Below are positions 15,033-23,234 of a DNA stretch of 53,466 nucleotides, piece after piece. The DNA is taken from the NCBI GenBank assembly GCA_964611185.1, contig CAZSXE010000013.1, positions 1 to 53,466 on the forward strand, read 5' to 3'. The translations under genes were made by a program, and so were the position numbers. How positions within the stretch are numbered: position 1 is the first letter of the stretch; each line of letters starts with the position of its first letter. The stretch comes from CAAGNP01 sp964611185 (GTDB lineage: Bacteria; Bacteroidota; Bacteroidia; Bacteroidales; UBA932). The notes beneath the pieces are model-generated. The model was not told where the DNA came from. It searched no databases and worked only from the letters and a program-made list of their open reading frames with translations.

Positions 15033-17843
15033 TTAGTGAAGCACATCTAACAGAGATTCCATAGAACTTTTGGGATCTGCAGCCACTTGCTCGGGTGTAC
15101 CTTTGGATATGATATATCCGCCATTACGCCCCCCTTCGGGTCCCATGTCGAAAAGATAATCTACACTTTTAAGGACATCGAGATTGTGCTCTATGATAAT
15201 GACTGTATTGCCCTGATCAACAAGCTTTTGAAGTACACTGAGAAGGACTTTGATATCTTCAGAATGTAATCCTGTGGTAGGCTCGTCGAGAATAAAAAGG
15301 GTATTGCCTGTATTAGATTTAGAGAGTTCGGCAGCAAGTTTGACCCTTTGATTTTCCCCTCCTGAGAGAGAAAGGGAGGATTGTCCGAGTTTAATATACC
15401 CCAGCCCCACATCATCAAGAGATTTAATTCTGCGATAAATAGATGGAATGGGTTCAAAAAACTTGACTGCTTGTGAGATTGTCATTTCAAGCACATCGTT
15501 GATATTCTTCCCCTTATACTTAACTGCAAGTATATCAGACTTATATCTTTTTCCATGACACTCCTTGCAGGTAACCTGGACTGAGGGCAAAAAATTCATT
15601 TCTATCAGCTCCATCCCAGCCCCCTTACATACCTCACATCTCCCCCCCTTTACATTGAAAGAGAAAATGCCGGACTTAAAACCGCGAATCTTAGCATCAG
15701 GAGTCTCAGCAAACAGTTTTCTAATATCGGTAAAGACTCCTGTATATGTAGCAGGATTACTTCTTGGAGAACGACCGATAGGCGATTGATCTATTTCTAT
15801 CAGTTTATCTATATTCTCAATCCCCGTCAATTCTCTGTAAGGCAGAGGCTTGTAACGGGAATGATAAAACTGATTGCTCAGAATCGGCATCAATGTCTCA
15901 TTGATAAGTGAAGATTTTCCACTCCCGCTCAATCCGCTGACACCCACCAAACACCCTAAAGGGATAGAAATATCTACCTTTTTCAAATTATTGCCTGAGG
16001 CACCTTTAAGTTCCAAAACCTTTCCATTTCCCACTCTTCGAATAGCAGGGACTTCAATTTTTCTGCGCCTCGTCAAATAATCGGCAGTATAACTCCCCTC
16101 CACATTTTTAATCCCTGACGGCTCGCCGCAATATAGAACCTCTCCCCCCTTTTCTCCCGCCCCCGGGCCTATGTCGATGAGCCAATCGGCACTACGCATC
16201 ATCTCCTCATCATGCTCTACCACCATCACAGAATTCCCTTCGTCCCGCAATTTTTTTAAAGAAGCAATCAACTTAATATTATCGGACTGATGCAGCCCTA
16301 TACTCGGCTCATCAAGGATGTAGAGGACATTCACAAGTTTGGAGCCTATCTGTGTAGCAAGTCTTATTCTCTGACTTTCTCCTCCGCTTAAAGAGCGCGT
16401 GGCACGACTCAGCGAAAGGTATGAAAGCCCCACATTAAGCAGAAAGCCCACTCTGTCTCTCAATTCTTTAAGGATATCGGAAGCTATTGTCCTCTGCTTC
16501 GAATCAAGCTTGTCATTTAATGTGCAAATCCACGCATACAGCTCGCTCACATCCATATCGGATACTTCAGCAATATTTTTTCCGTCAATCTTAAAACATA
16601 AAGAATCTTCTTTCAATCTCGTACCATGACACACCGGACATTCCACCTCCTGCGTAAATTGATCCTTCTTGTCGAACATCTCATCACTATCTTCTTCTTT
16701 ATGCGAAATCTTCGCAATAACCCCCGGGAACGATACCATCTCCGATACTCCACCATAAATATCTACCCTGAATAATTCATCCGACCCATATAAGATGAGA
16801 TCCATCACCTCCTCGGGTATCTCCTTGATAGGGGTAGAAAGCGAAAATTTATATTTTTTAGCAATACTCTCAAGCACTGTAAACAGAGCGTTGTTCTTTT
16901 TATCTCCTATCGGTTCTATCCCCCCTTCGGCAATAGAAAGGGAATCATCGGGTATAATTTTAGAAATGTCGGCACTTTCAATCATTCCCAGCCCCTTGCA
17001 GTGAGGGCAGGCACCCTGCGGAGAATTAAAAGAGAATGTATGAGGAGCAGGCTCAGGAAAAGATATTCCACTTTCAGGGCATATAAAATGCTTGCTGAAA
17101 TGGCTGATTTTATCAGAATCGACATCCAATACCGAAAGAGAGCCCTTTCCGTAATTGAGCGCCGTCTGCACAGAGTCGCGAATCCTTTTTTCATCCTCCT
17201 CCTTAGGAACAAGTTTGTCCACGACAAGTTCCACGAAATGGACCTTATATCTATCGACACCCCCTTGTAATTCAGAAAGTGGTCTCAGACTTCCGTCAAT
17301 TCTCACCTGAGAATAACCTCTCCTCAACATGGAAGCGAACAATTCTTTATAATTTCCTTTTCTTCCTTTTACCAAAGGAGAAAGGAGAATGCATTTGCGC
17401 CCACGATAGTTTTTTAGAATTAGAGAAACAATCTGAGCATCAGTATATTTTATCATCGCCTTTCCCGTAGCGGGAGAATAGGCCGTAGAGGCTCTTGCGT
17501 ACAGCAGCCTTAAGAAATCGGATATTTCAGTTATAGTACCGACTGTGGAACGGGGATTCCTGTTAGTGCTTTTCTGCTCTATGGAAATAGTCGGACTTAA
17601 CCCCTCAATACTCTCAACATCAGGCCTTTCCATCACTCCGATAAAATGTTTTGCATAAGGAGAGAGGGTATCCATATATCTTCTCTGTGCCTCAGCAAAA
17701 ATGGTATCAAAGGCAAGAGAAGATTTTCCGCTTCCGCTTAGCCCTGTTACCACCACAAGTTTACCGCGAGGAATCTTCAGCGATACCCCTTTCAGATTGT
17801 GAACCTTCGCGTTACGGATGGTTATATATTTTGAGTCGTCCAT
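15033..17843 (-). CDS. uvrA: UvrA-family excinuclease ABC subunit A with degenerate first zinc module
   Basis: UvrA is the damage-sensing ATPase of nucleotide excision repair. The 936-residue protein has two ABC modules: Walker A GLSGSGKSS at about 34-42 and a second copy before SLINETL in the middle, with two signatures (SLSGGESQRIRLATQIG and LSLSGGENQRVKLAAELS). The UvrB-binding insert (about 130-245) and the CEVCKGAGM/CKECHGKRY zinc module are present. The first zinc module, normally CPxCG plus CPxCG, reads SPATG near 123-127 and CPESG near 255-259, so three of four cysteines are lost. This favours a Bacteroidota UvrA paralogue over the classical UvrA. I chose the ATG at 17843; an in-frame TTG at 17849 is less likely. 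Confidence 0.88.
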   Translation of the reverse strand: MDDSKYITIRNAKVHNLKGVSLKIPRGKLVVVTGLSGSGKSSLAFDTIFAEAQRRYMDTLSPYAKHFIGVMERPDVESIEGLSPTISIEQKSTNRNPRSTVGTITEISDFLRLLYARASTAYSPATGKAMIKYTDAQIVSLILKNYRGRKCILLSPLVKGRKGNYKELFASMLRRGYSQVRIDGSLRPLSELQGGVDRYKVHFVELVVDKLVPKEEDEKRIRDSVQTALNYGKGSLSVLDVDSDKISHFSKHFICPESGISFPEPAPHTFSFNSPQGACPHCKGLGMIESADISKIIPDDSLSIAEGGIEPIGDKKNNALFTVLESIAKKYKFSLSTPIKEIPEEVMDLILYGSDELFRVDIYGGVSEMVSFPGVIAKISHKEEDSDEMFDKKDQFTQEVECPVCHGTRLKEDSLCFKIDGKNIAEVSDMDVSELYAWICTLNDKLDSKQRTIASDILKELRDRVGFLLNVGLSYLSLSRATRSLSGGESQRIRLATQIGSKLVNVLYILDEPSIGLHQSDNIKLIASLKKLRDEGNSVMVVEHDEEMMRSADWLIDIGPGAGEKGGEVLYCGEPSGIKNVEGSYTADYLTRRRKIEVPAIRRVGNGKVLELKGASGNNLKKVDISIPLGCLVGVSGLSGSGKSSLINETLMPILSNQFYHSRYKPLPYRELTGIENIDKLIEIDQSPIGRSPRSNPATYTGVFTDIRKLFAETPDAKIRGFKSGIFSFNVKGGRCEVCKGAGMELIEMNFLPSVQVTCKECHGKRYKSDILAVKYKGKNINDVLEMTISQAVKFFEPIPSIYRRIKSLDDVGLGYIKLGQSSLSLSGGENQRVKLAAELSKSNTGNTLFILDEPTTGLHSEDIKVLLSVLQKLVDQGNTVIIIEHNLDVLKSVDYLFDMGPEGGRNGGYIISKGTPEQVAADPKSSMESLLDVLH

Positions 17844-17861
17844 CTTCAAGAGAGTTAATGA

Positions 17862-18854
17862 CTACTGGTATTTCGCCATTAATTCACGAATTTCCTGCTT
17901 CGCCAATTTCCATCGCGGAATGTCGATTTTGGGGCCTATTACTTCCACTACTTTTGCAGCAATGATAGAACCCACCTCGCCACAAACCTTTAGAGGCATC
18001 CCCATTGCGTGAGCGTAAAGAAAACCTGCCGCATAAATATCTCCCGCACCGGTGGCATCGATGGTATTGGCCGGCCAGGCATCTATATAGTGATATTCAT
18101 CCCCACTTCTAATCATCGAACCGTCTTTTCCGAGCTTGACCACAGCCACTTTGCACATCTGTGCAATAATATCGAGTGCCTCTTTAGGAGAGTGTCTGGT
18201 AAATGATTCAGCTTCAGTTTCGTTCGCGAAAACAATATCTACATAATTTTCTACAATATCGTGAAGGAACGCATCATTTGATTCCACCACATTATATGAT
18301 GCCATATCTATGGAAATAGTCATCCCCTCTTGTTTGGCGAGCTCCACAGCCCTTCTCAGCAAATCTTGATTTTGGACGAGGTAACCCTCAATATGAAAAT
18401 AATCATATCCTTTAAAATACTCAGGCTTTAAATCTTCCCGCACCATCTCAAGAGCCGAGCCGAGGTATGTAGCGAAAGTCCTCTCGGCATTCGGAGCGGT
18501 AATGAAAACCATCGCTCTACCTGAAGAGGTATTTCCTTTAAAAAGAATCGATTTTATCCCGTTTCTTTCCTGATCCGATTTATACAAGGCACCGAGCTCA
18601 TCATCTCCCACTTTCCCGATAAAACCTGAAGGCATTCCGAACACAGCAGTCCCTGTGATGGTGTTCCCAGACGACCCTCCCGCCACATACTGCACACCCA
18701 TCGGTTTGAGTGTCTCCCATATTTTATTGCTTGTAGCCTGATCTACATGCTGCATACTCCCTTTAGGAAGATGAAACTGTTTTAAAAAATCGTCATTTTG
18801 TAAAACTACCAAAATATCTGTGAGAGCGTTACCTATGCCTAATATTGATTTCAT
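17862..18854 (-). CDS. PfkB-family carbohydrate/adenosine kinase
   Basis: The 330-residue protein is a ribokinase-fold kinase. The N-terminal substrate part has GGSSGNTITGTAVFGMPSGFIGKVGDDE (the PfkB first signature). The second signature DATGAGDIYAAGFL lies near residue 262 and contains the catalytic Asp and the anion hole. The SIDMASYNVVE and VFANETEAESFT segments are typical of the adenosine-kinase-like branch widespread in Bacteroidota. Adenosine or a related nucleoside is the best guess; a sugar cannot be excluded. It lies 18 bp downstream of uvrA in gene order but is transcribed first, so uvrA may be co-transcribed from the PfkB promoter. It is divergent from panC. Confidence 0.82.
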   Translation of the reverse strand: MKSILGIGNALTDILVVLQNDDFLKQFHLPKGSMQHVDQATSNKIWETLKPMGVQYVAGGSSGNTITGTAVFGMPSGFIGKVGDDELGALYKSDQERNGIKSILFKGNTSSGRAMVFITAPNAERTFATYLGSALEMVREDLKPEYFKGYDYFHIEGYLVQNQDLLRRAVELAKQEGMTISIDMASYNVVESNDAFLHDIVENYVDIVFANETEAESFTRHSPKEALDIIAQMCKVAVVKLGKDGSMIRSGDEYHYIDAWPANTIDATGAGDIYAAGFLYAHAMGMPLKVCGEVGSIIAAKVVEVIGPKIDIPRWKLAKQEIRELMAKYQ

Positions 18855-18873
18855 TCTTATTTATTTTTCAGCG

Positions 18874-18881
18874 CAAAGATA
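18874..18881 (-). promoter_or_regulatory. -7 promoter element of the PfkB-uvrA unit
   Basis: Read on the minus strand this is TATCTTTG, about 20 bp before the PfkB start codon. No clear -33 box is seen, and it lies next to the divergent panC promoter. Confidence 0.5.
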
Positions 18882-18891
18882 AAGATTTTAG

Positions 18892-18923
18892 TTTGGATAT
18901 GTTTTAGTTAGGTGCTACATTTG
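18892..18923 (+). promoter_or_regulatory. Promoter of the panC-panD operon
   Basis: TTTG (18892-18895) and TACATTTG (18916-18923) are separated by exactly 20 bp, the best match to the Bacteroidota consensus in the window. The predicted leader is about 13 nt before the panC ATG. Confidence 0.72.
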
Positions 18924-18942
18924 CCCCGTATTTCGTACAAAG

Positions 18943-19806
18943 ATGATTGTAGCTAAGACTTTAGCAGAATTTGTTTCTGCAAGAAATGCACTTGCGTGCA
19001 ATAAAACAATAGGTTTCGTGCCTACTATGGGGGCTCTTCACCAGGGGCATCTCTCTTTAATAAAGCGATCTGTCAAAGATTGCGATTATACGATAATCTC
19101 TATTTTCGTTAATCCCACACAGTTCAACAACTCAAACGATTTCAGCACCTACCCCAGGACACTCGAATCAGACTGCGCCTTGGTAGAAGCTGCCGGAGTG
19201 GATATTGTTTTTGCTCCGAGGGTAATCGACATATACCCTTCTATTTCCGAAAAAGGGGGCGAAGTGGCAGTGGATCGCACCATTGACCTCGGAGGTCTCG
19301 ACAAATACGGCGAAGGACCGCGCCGCCCGGGGCATTTCAATGGAATGGCTCAGGTAGTGACCCGTCTATTCGATATAGTTAAGCCCTCAATGGCATTTTT
19401 CGGAGAAAAAGATTTTCAACAGCTTGCAATAATAGAGTATTTTACCAAAAATCTAAATCTTCCTCTGAAAATAGTACGCTGCCCTATTGATAGAGGCGAA
19501 GACGGGTTAGCGCTTAGTTCGCGCAATAACCTTCTGACTCCCTCTCAGAGGGCTGCAGCTCCACATATTTACAAATCCATCCTTAAGGCGAGAGATTTGA
19601 TGAAAAACCATAGTGTGGAAGAGACCATAAAAGCTGTGACAGATGAAATTAACAGTAACAAACTTTTAGAGGTGGAATATGTGGAAATAATAAATGCATT
19701 AACTTTGCAGCCCATAACAGAGTGGAAACAGGCTGAACACATCCAGCTCTCGTGTGCTGTATATGCCCGCCCCGTGAGACTAATCGACAATATTAAATTA
19801 AAATAG
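18943..19806 (+). CDS. panC: Pantothenate synthetase (pantoate--beta-alanine ligase)
   Basis: PanC joins pantoate to beta-alanine using ATP to make pantothenate, the coenzyme A precursor. The 287-residue protein shows the cytidylyltransferase-like PTMGALHQGHLSL (HxGH at 33-36), the pantoate-binding NPTQFN and FGEKDFQQL, and the KMSKS-equivalent LALSSRNNLL. The next gene, panD, starts 2 bp after the stop and makes beta-alanine, so the two supply consecutive steps from one transcript. No panB is present in the window. Confidence 0.97.
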   Translation: MIVAKTLAEFVSARNALACNKTIGFVPTMGALHQGHLSLIKRSVKDCDYTIISIFVNPTQFNNSNDFSTYPRTLESDCALVEAAGVDIVFAPRVIDIYPSISEKGGEVAVDRTIDLGGLDKYGEGPRRPGHFNGMAQVVTRLFDIVKPSMAFFGEKDFQQLAIIEYFTKNLNLPLKIVRCPIDRGEDGLALSSRNNLLTPSQRAAAPHIYKSILKARDLMKNHSVEETIKAVTDEINSNKLLEVEYVEIINALTLQPITEWKQAEHIQLSCAVYARPVRLIDNIKLK

Positions 19807-19807
19807 G

Positions 19808-20158
19808 ATGTTTTTACAGATTCTTAAATCCAAAATTCACAGAGTTACCGTTACAGAGGCGAATTTAAACTATATCGGCAGCATAACGATCGATTCTGCC
19901 TTGATGGAAGCTGCGAACCTCTATGAAGGAGAAAAAGTGGAAGTTGTAAATATTACCAACGGTAACAGGATAGAGACTTATGTTATTCCCGGAGAAAGAG
20001 GGAGCGGAAAAATAGGTCTGAACGGAGCGGCGGCACACCAGTTCGGTGTCGGGGATTTGGCTATAATAATGGCTTATGCTGTGATGACACCTGAAGAAGC
20101 CAAGAATTTCAAACCTTCACTTGTGTTCCCGGACACAGCATCCAATAAAATAATATAA
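19808..20158 (+). CDS. panD: Aspartate 1-decarboxylase proenzyme
   Basis: PanD decarboxylates L-aspartate to beta-alanine, the substrate of PanC. The 116-residue proenzyme has the self-cleavage site Gly24-Ser25 in YIGSITID, where Ser25 becomes the pyruvoyl group. Tyr58-region residues (RIETYVIPGERGSGKIGLNGAAAH) form the active site. Length is normal. It directly follows panC in the same operon. Confidence 0.97.
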   Translation: MFLQILKSKIHRVTVTEANLNYIGSITIDSALMEAANLYEGEKVEVVNITNGNRIETYVIPGERGSGKIGLNGAAAHQFGVGDLAIIMAYAVMTPEEAKNFKPSLVFPDTASNKII

Positions 20159-20176
20159 CTCTACCCTATTACAACA

Positions 20177-21202
20177 ATGGAAGAGATACCTCTCAAAAAG
20201 AAAAAAGGGACTTGGTGGAAATGGCTGATTATGCTCGCCTTATCCGCGTTCCTTCTTTATTTCGCTTTCAGAGGGGTAAAATGGAGCGACTTCGCCGAAG
20301 GGCTTAAAAGCTGCAACTATTGGTGGATATGCGCCTCTATGGCTGCAAGCATCCTCGCATTCCTCTTCAGAGGGATTCGCTGGAGACTTATTATGCTTCC
20401 GTTAAACCCCTCCATAAAAAGAAGAGAGGCTTATGATGGTGTCACTGTCGCGTATCTTACTAATTTCGCCCTGCCGCGCGCAGGTGAATTTGCCCGCTGC
20501 GGTGTTATTGCCGCTACCGGCAAAGCCTCTTTCGAGGCTGTTCTCGGCACAGTAGTGCTTGAGCGAAGCTGGGATATGGTATGCTATATTCTCATTCTCC
20601 TGTCCATTCTGCTGATTCGTTGGAACCAATTCGGAGATTTTATGACTAAAGAGATATGGAACCCTCTCATATCCCGTCTCCCTTTCAGTGCCGCATGGCT
20701 TGCAGTAGGAATATTGGCTATCATTGTCTTGGTCTGCGTACTTCTGTATCGCTATCGGACATATCTAAAAAAATATAAATTTTTCAATAAATTTTATAAA
20801 ATCTGCCGCGGACTCATAGACGGACTTATTTCCGGCTTCAAGATGAAGGATAAATGGAAATTTATAATACTTACTGTTATGGTGTGGGTATGTTACTGGT
20901 TTATGAGTAGAGCGACTATTTACGCATTCCCTCAGGTACAGGACCTTAACGGAGTAGATGCTTTGTTTCTGATGGTAGTGGCAGGACTTGGATGGATAGT
21001 ACCTGTTCAGGGGGGGATAGGAGCTTATCACTTCATAGTCAGCCTCGCCATAGCATCCATATATGGAATACCTCAAACTTCAGGGGTCATTTTTGCTACT
21101 ATTTCACACGAAAGCCAGGCTCTTACGATGATTATTTGCGGCGCAATATCGCTTTTAAGCATATCTCTGTCAAAAAAATTCATTGCTAAAAGGAAAAATT
21201 AG
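20177..21202 (+). CDS. Lysylphosphatidylglycerol synthase transmembrane (flippase-like) family protein
   Basis: The 341-residue protein begins with a basic stretch (LKKKKGTWWKW), then has about eight hydrophobic segments. Conserved pieces of the PF03706/UPF0104 family are visible: FLFRGIRWRLIMLP, LTNFALPRAGEFARCGVIAA and TVVLERSWDM. Family members include the flippase half of MprF and glycosyl-lipid exporters, but the separate catalytic domain of MprF is absent. It starts 18 bp after panD and may be read from the panC promoter, although the function is unrelated. Exact substrate is unknown. Confidence 0.83.
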   Translation: MEEIPLKKKKGTWWKWLIMLALSAFLLYFAFRGVKWSDFAEGLKSCNYWWICASMAASILAFLFRGIRWRLIMLPLNPSIKRREAYDGVTVAYLTNFALPRAGEFARCGVIAATGKASFEAVLGTVVLERSWDMVCYILILLSILLIRWNQFGDFMTKEIWNPLISRLPFSAAWLAVGILAIIVLVCVLLYRYRTYLKKYKFFNKFYKICRGLIDGLISGFKMKDKWKFIILTVMVWVCYWFMSRATIYAFPQVQDLNGVDALFLMVVAGLGWIVPVQGGIGAYHFIVSLAIASIYGIPQTSGVIFATISHESQALTMIICGAISLLSISLSKKFIAKRKN

Positions 21203-21215
21203 TTATTTTTACAAA

Positions 21216-21223
21216 TATTTTTG
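21216..21223 (+). promoter_or_regulatory. -7 promoter element of the small outer-membrane protein gene
   Basis: TATTTTTG, 29 bp before the ATG at 21253, in an AT-rich gap. No clear -33 box. Confidence 0.4.
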
Positions 21224-21252
21224 ATTATCACTAATTTTAAAATTCATTAATT

Positions 21253-21885
21253 ATGCGTAGTCTCATAACATTTTCATTATTGGCACTATTGTTATCTACC
21301 ACCACAGCTTTCGGACAGAAAAACAGAGAAAGAGATGCAGATTATTTTCCGAGAAATGAGATATACATCCAATACGGTACCCCTACCGTTCTTGAACTCG
21401 TCACCACATTAAAATCGCCCAAACAGCTCTCCGGAGAGAGCAGAAATCATATTTTTACAGGAGTTGCCGGATTGGGATATAATTTTCTCCTGAGAGATAG
21501 ATTTATGATAGGTGTCTATGGCGGAGCGAGCTACGCTAAAGCCGACATTTATTACATTAACGAAGAGAGTTCATCCTCCTATAAGCTCTATGGGAAAGGT
21601 GTTATGAGTTATGTAGGGCAGCTTTCCGCCTCTTGGATCTTCTATAACGAAGGGTCTATTCAGCTCTCTTCCGGCATATATTTAGGAATGGCATATTGGG
21701 ATGAAGACATCACAGCATATACTGATAAAAATACCATAAATATTCCTCACGCCAGCGACCAGTTCAAATTCTCATATCACCTGACAGCTTGCAAATTCAG
21801 ATGGGGCGAGACTTTCGGCGTATTTGCCGAACTCGGCTTCGGTTTCCGCGGCTTGGTAAATGCGGGACTTTCAGTCCAGCTGTAA
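21253..21885 (+). CDS. Small outer-membrane beta-barrel protein, function unknown
   Basis: The 210-residue protein has a signal peptide (MRSLITFSLLALLLSTTTAFGQ). The rest is a beta-rich chain with alternating hydrophobic residues and aromatic ends (GLGYNFLLRDRFMIGVYGGAS, WGETFGVFAELGFGFRGLVNAGLSVQL). The final strand ends in L rather than the usual F or Y. I take it as an 8-strand outer-membrane protein of the OmpA/PorT-like size class. No family name can be assigned. It has its own promoter-like box and is convergent with the MBL hydrolase gene 21 bp later. Confidence 0.7.
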   Translation: MRSLITFSLLALLLSTTTAFGQKNRERDADYFPRNEIYIQYGTPTVLELVTTLKSPKQLSGESRNHIFTGVAGLGYNFLLRDRFMIGVYGGASYAKADIYYINEESSSSYKLYGKGVMSYVGQLSASWIFYNEGSIQLSSGIYLGMAYWDEDITAYTDKNTINIPHASDQFKFSYHLTACKFRWGETFGVFAELGFGFRGLVNAGLSVQL

Positions 21886-21906
21886 CGCAAAACATTCAGC
21901 TTCGAT

Positions 21907-22539
21907 TCAGACAAGAAAAGGATTTCCGGCTATCTCTTCCCCGATAGTGGTCGATGGACCATGCCCGGGATAGACTTGTGTCTCGGGGGGAAGAACCAGA
22001 AGTTTCGTCTTGATGCTTTTTATCAAATCGTCATAATCTCCTCCGGGGAGGTCTGTACGCCCGATACTGCCTGCAAATAGAGAATCTCCCGATAGGACAA
22101 AGCTCTCTTTTTTATTATAAAAGATTACACCTCCGCGAGAATGTCCGGGTGTATAATATACTTTTAGAGAAGAATCCCCGTAAGTGATGACATCTTCATC
22201 ATTGAGATCGAGAAAATTATCCCCCGGATCGGCAAATTCATATCCAAAATATCCTCCGTAGGACTTGGATCGAGCTATCTGAGGTAAATCTCCTTTGTTT
22301 AGATAGCTTGGAATATTCCATTTTGAGAGGACAAAAGCATTCCCCATAACATGATCGAAATGACCATGTGTATTTAGAAGTTTTACAGGCTTAAATCCGT
22401 TCTCTTCTACAAATTTAACAAGTCTGTCGTGCTCGCTGTCGGAGTAACATCCGGCATCGACAATTACACACTCCTTGGTATCATCCCATAGCACATAGCA
22501 GCAAGTGCGCAGGTCATTAAAATAAAAAGTCTTTATCAT
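21907..22539 (-). CDS. MBL-fold metallo-hydrolase (glyoxalase II-like)
   Basis: The 210-residue protein has the metallo-beta-lactamase motif THGHFDH (about 60-66), a further metal ligand in YTPGHSRGG, the Asp ligand in LSGDSLFAGSIGRTDLPGG and the last histidine in YPGHGPSTTIGEE. This is the small glyoxalase II-like/YcbL class, which hydrolyses thioesters such as S-lactoylglutathione analogues. I chose the ATG at 22539 (MIKTFYFNDL), which matches the family start; the frame stays open 111 bp further upstream but that part has no family similarity. It is divergent from the deoxynucleoside kinase gene. Confidence 0.88.
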   Translation of the reverse strand: MIKTFYFNDLRTCCYVLWDDTKECVIVDAGCYSDSEHDRLVKFVEENGFKPVKLLNTHGHFDHVMGNAFVLSKWNIPSYLNKGDLPQIARSKSYGGYFGYEFADPGDNFLDLNDEDVITYGDSSLKVYYTPGHSRGGVIFYNKKESFVLSGDSLFAGSIGRTDLPGGDYDDLIKSIKTKLLVLPPETQVYPGHGPSTTIGEEIAGNPFLV

Positions 22540-22566
22540 ATATGGCAAAAATACAAAAAGAGTTGG

Positions 22567-22574
22567 TATATTTG
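22567..22574 (+). promoter_or_regulatory. -7 promoter element of the deoxynucleoside kinase gene
   Basis: TATATTTG, about 32 bp before the ATG at 22607, in the short divergent gap with the MBL hydrolase gene. No clear -33 box. Confidence 0.45.
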
Positions 22575-22606
22575 CTATCAAATAATAAATAAAAAGACTT
22601 TTTACC

Positions 22607-23221
22607 ATGCATATTGCTGTCGCCGGAAACATTGGAAGTGGAAAAACCACCCTTACGAAATTATTATCTGCCCACTACGGATGGGAACCAAAATACGAAG
22701 CTGTTGATTACAACCCTTACCTGTCTGACTTTTATAACGATATGCAGCGCTGGTCATTTAATATTCAAGTCTATTTCCTAAACAGAAGATTTGAAGATAT
22801 CGTAAGTTTCAGAAAGGGTAATGCGAATGTGATTCAGGATAGGACAATATACGAAGATGCCTGCATATTCGCTCCCAACCTCCACTCCATGGGGCTGATG
22901 GACTCAAGAGATTTTGAGAACTACACCTCTCTTTTTAATCTTATGATGTCACTTGTAAAATCTCCAGACTTGATAGTATATCTTAAATCAAGTATCCCTA
23001 ATCTTGTAGCTCAGATTCAGAAAAGGGGCCGCGAATATGAGAACGGTATCCGTATCGATTATCTTAAAGGTCTTAATGAAAGATACGAAAAATGGATTGA
23101 AAATTATAAAGATGGTCCCAAACTAATCATCGATGTGGATGAATTAAAGTTTGAAGACCATCCAGATGATTTGAATCAGATAATAGACAGAATAGACGCA
23201 CAGCTTTTCGGTCTTTTTTAG
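22607..23221 (+). CDS. Deoxynucleoside kinase (deoxyadenosine/deoxyguanosine kinase family)
   Basis: The 204-residue P-loop kinase begins MHIAVAGNIGSGKTTLTKLL, with Walker A at 7-15. The VIQDRTIYEDACIFA segment is the family DRS-type motif with the catalytic Glu. The lid region has IQKRGREYENGIRIDYLKGLNERYEKWI. It phosphorylates a purine deoxynucleoside in dNTP salvage; which base is not visible. It ends 13 bp before the convergent end of the starch locus, so both transcripts probably stop in each other's coding region. Confidence 0.88.
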   Translation: MHIAVAGNIGSGKTTLTKLLSAHYGWEPKYEAVDYNPYLSDFYNDMQRWSFNIQVYFLNRRFEDIVSFRKGNANVIQDRTIYEDACIFAPNLHSMGLMDSRDFENYTSLFNLMMSLVKSPDLIVYLKSSIPNLVAQIQKRGREYENGIRIDYLKGLNERYEKWIENYKDGPKLIIDVDELKFEDHPDDLNQIIDRIDAQLFGLF

Positions 23222-23234
23222 AGATTCCTAAGCT

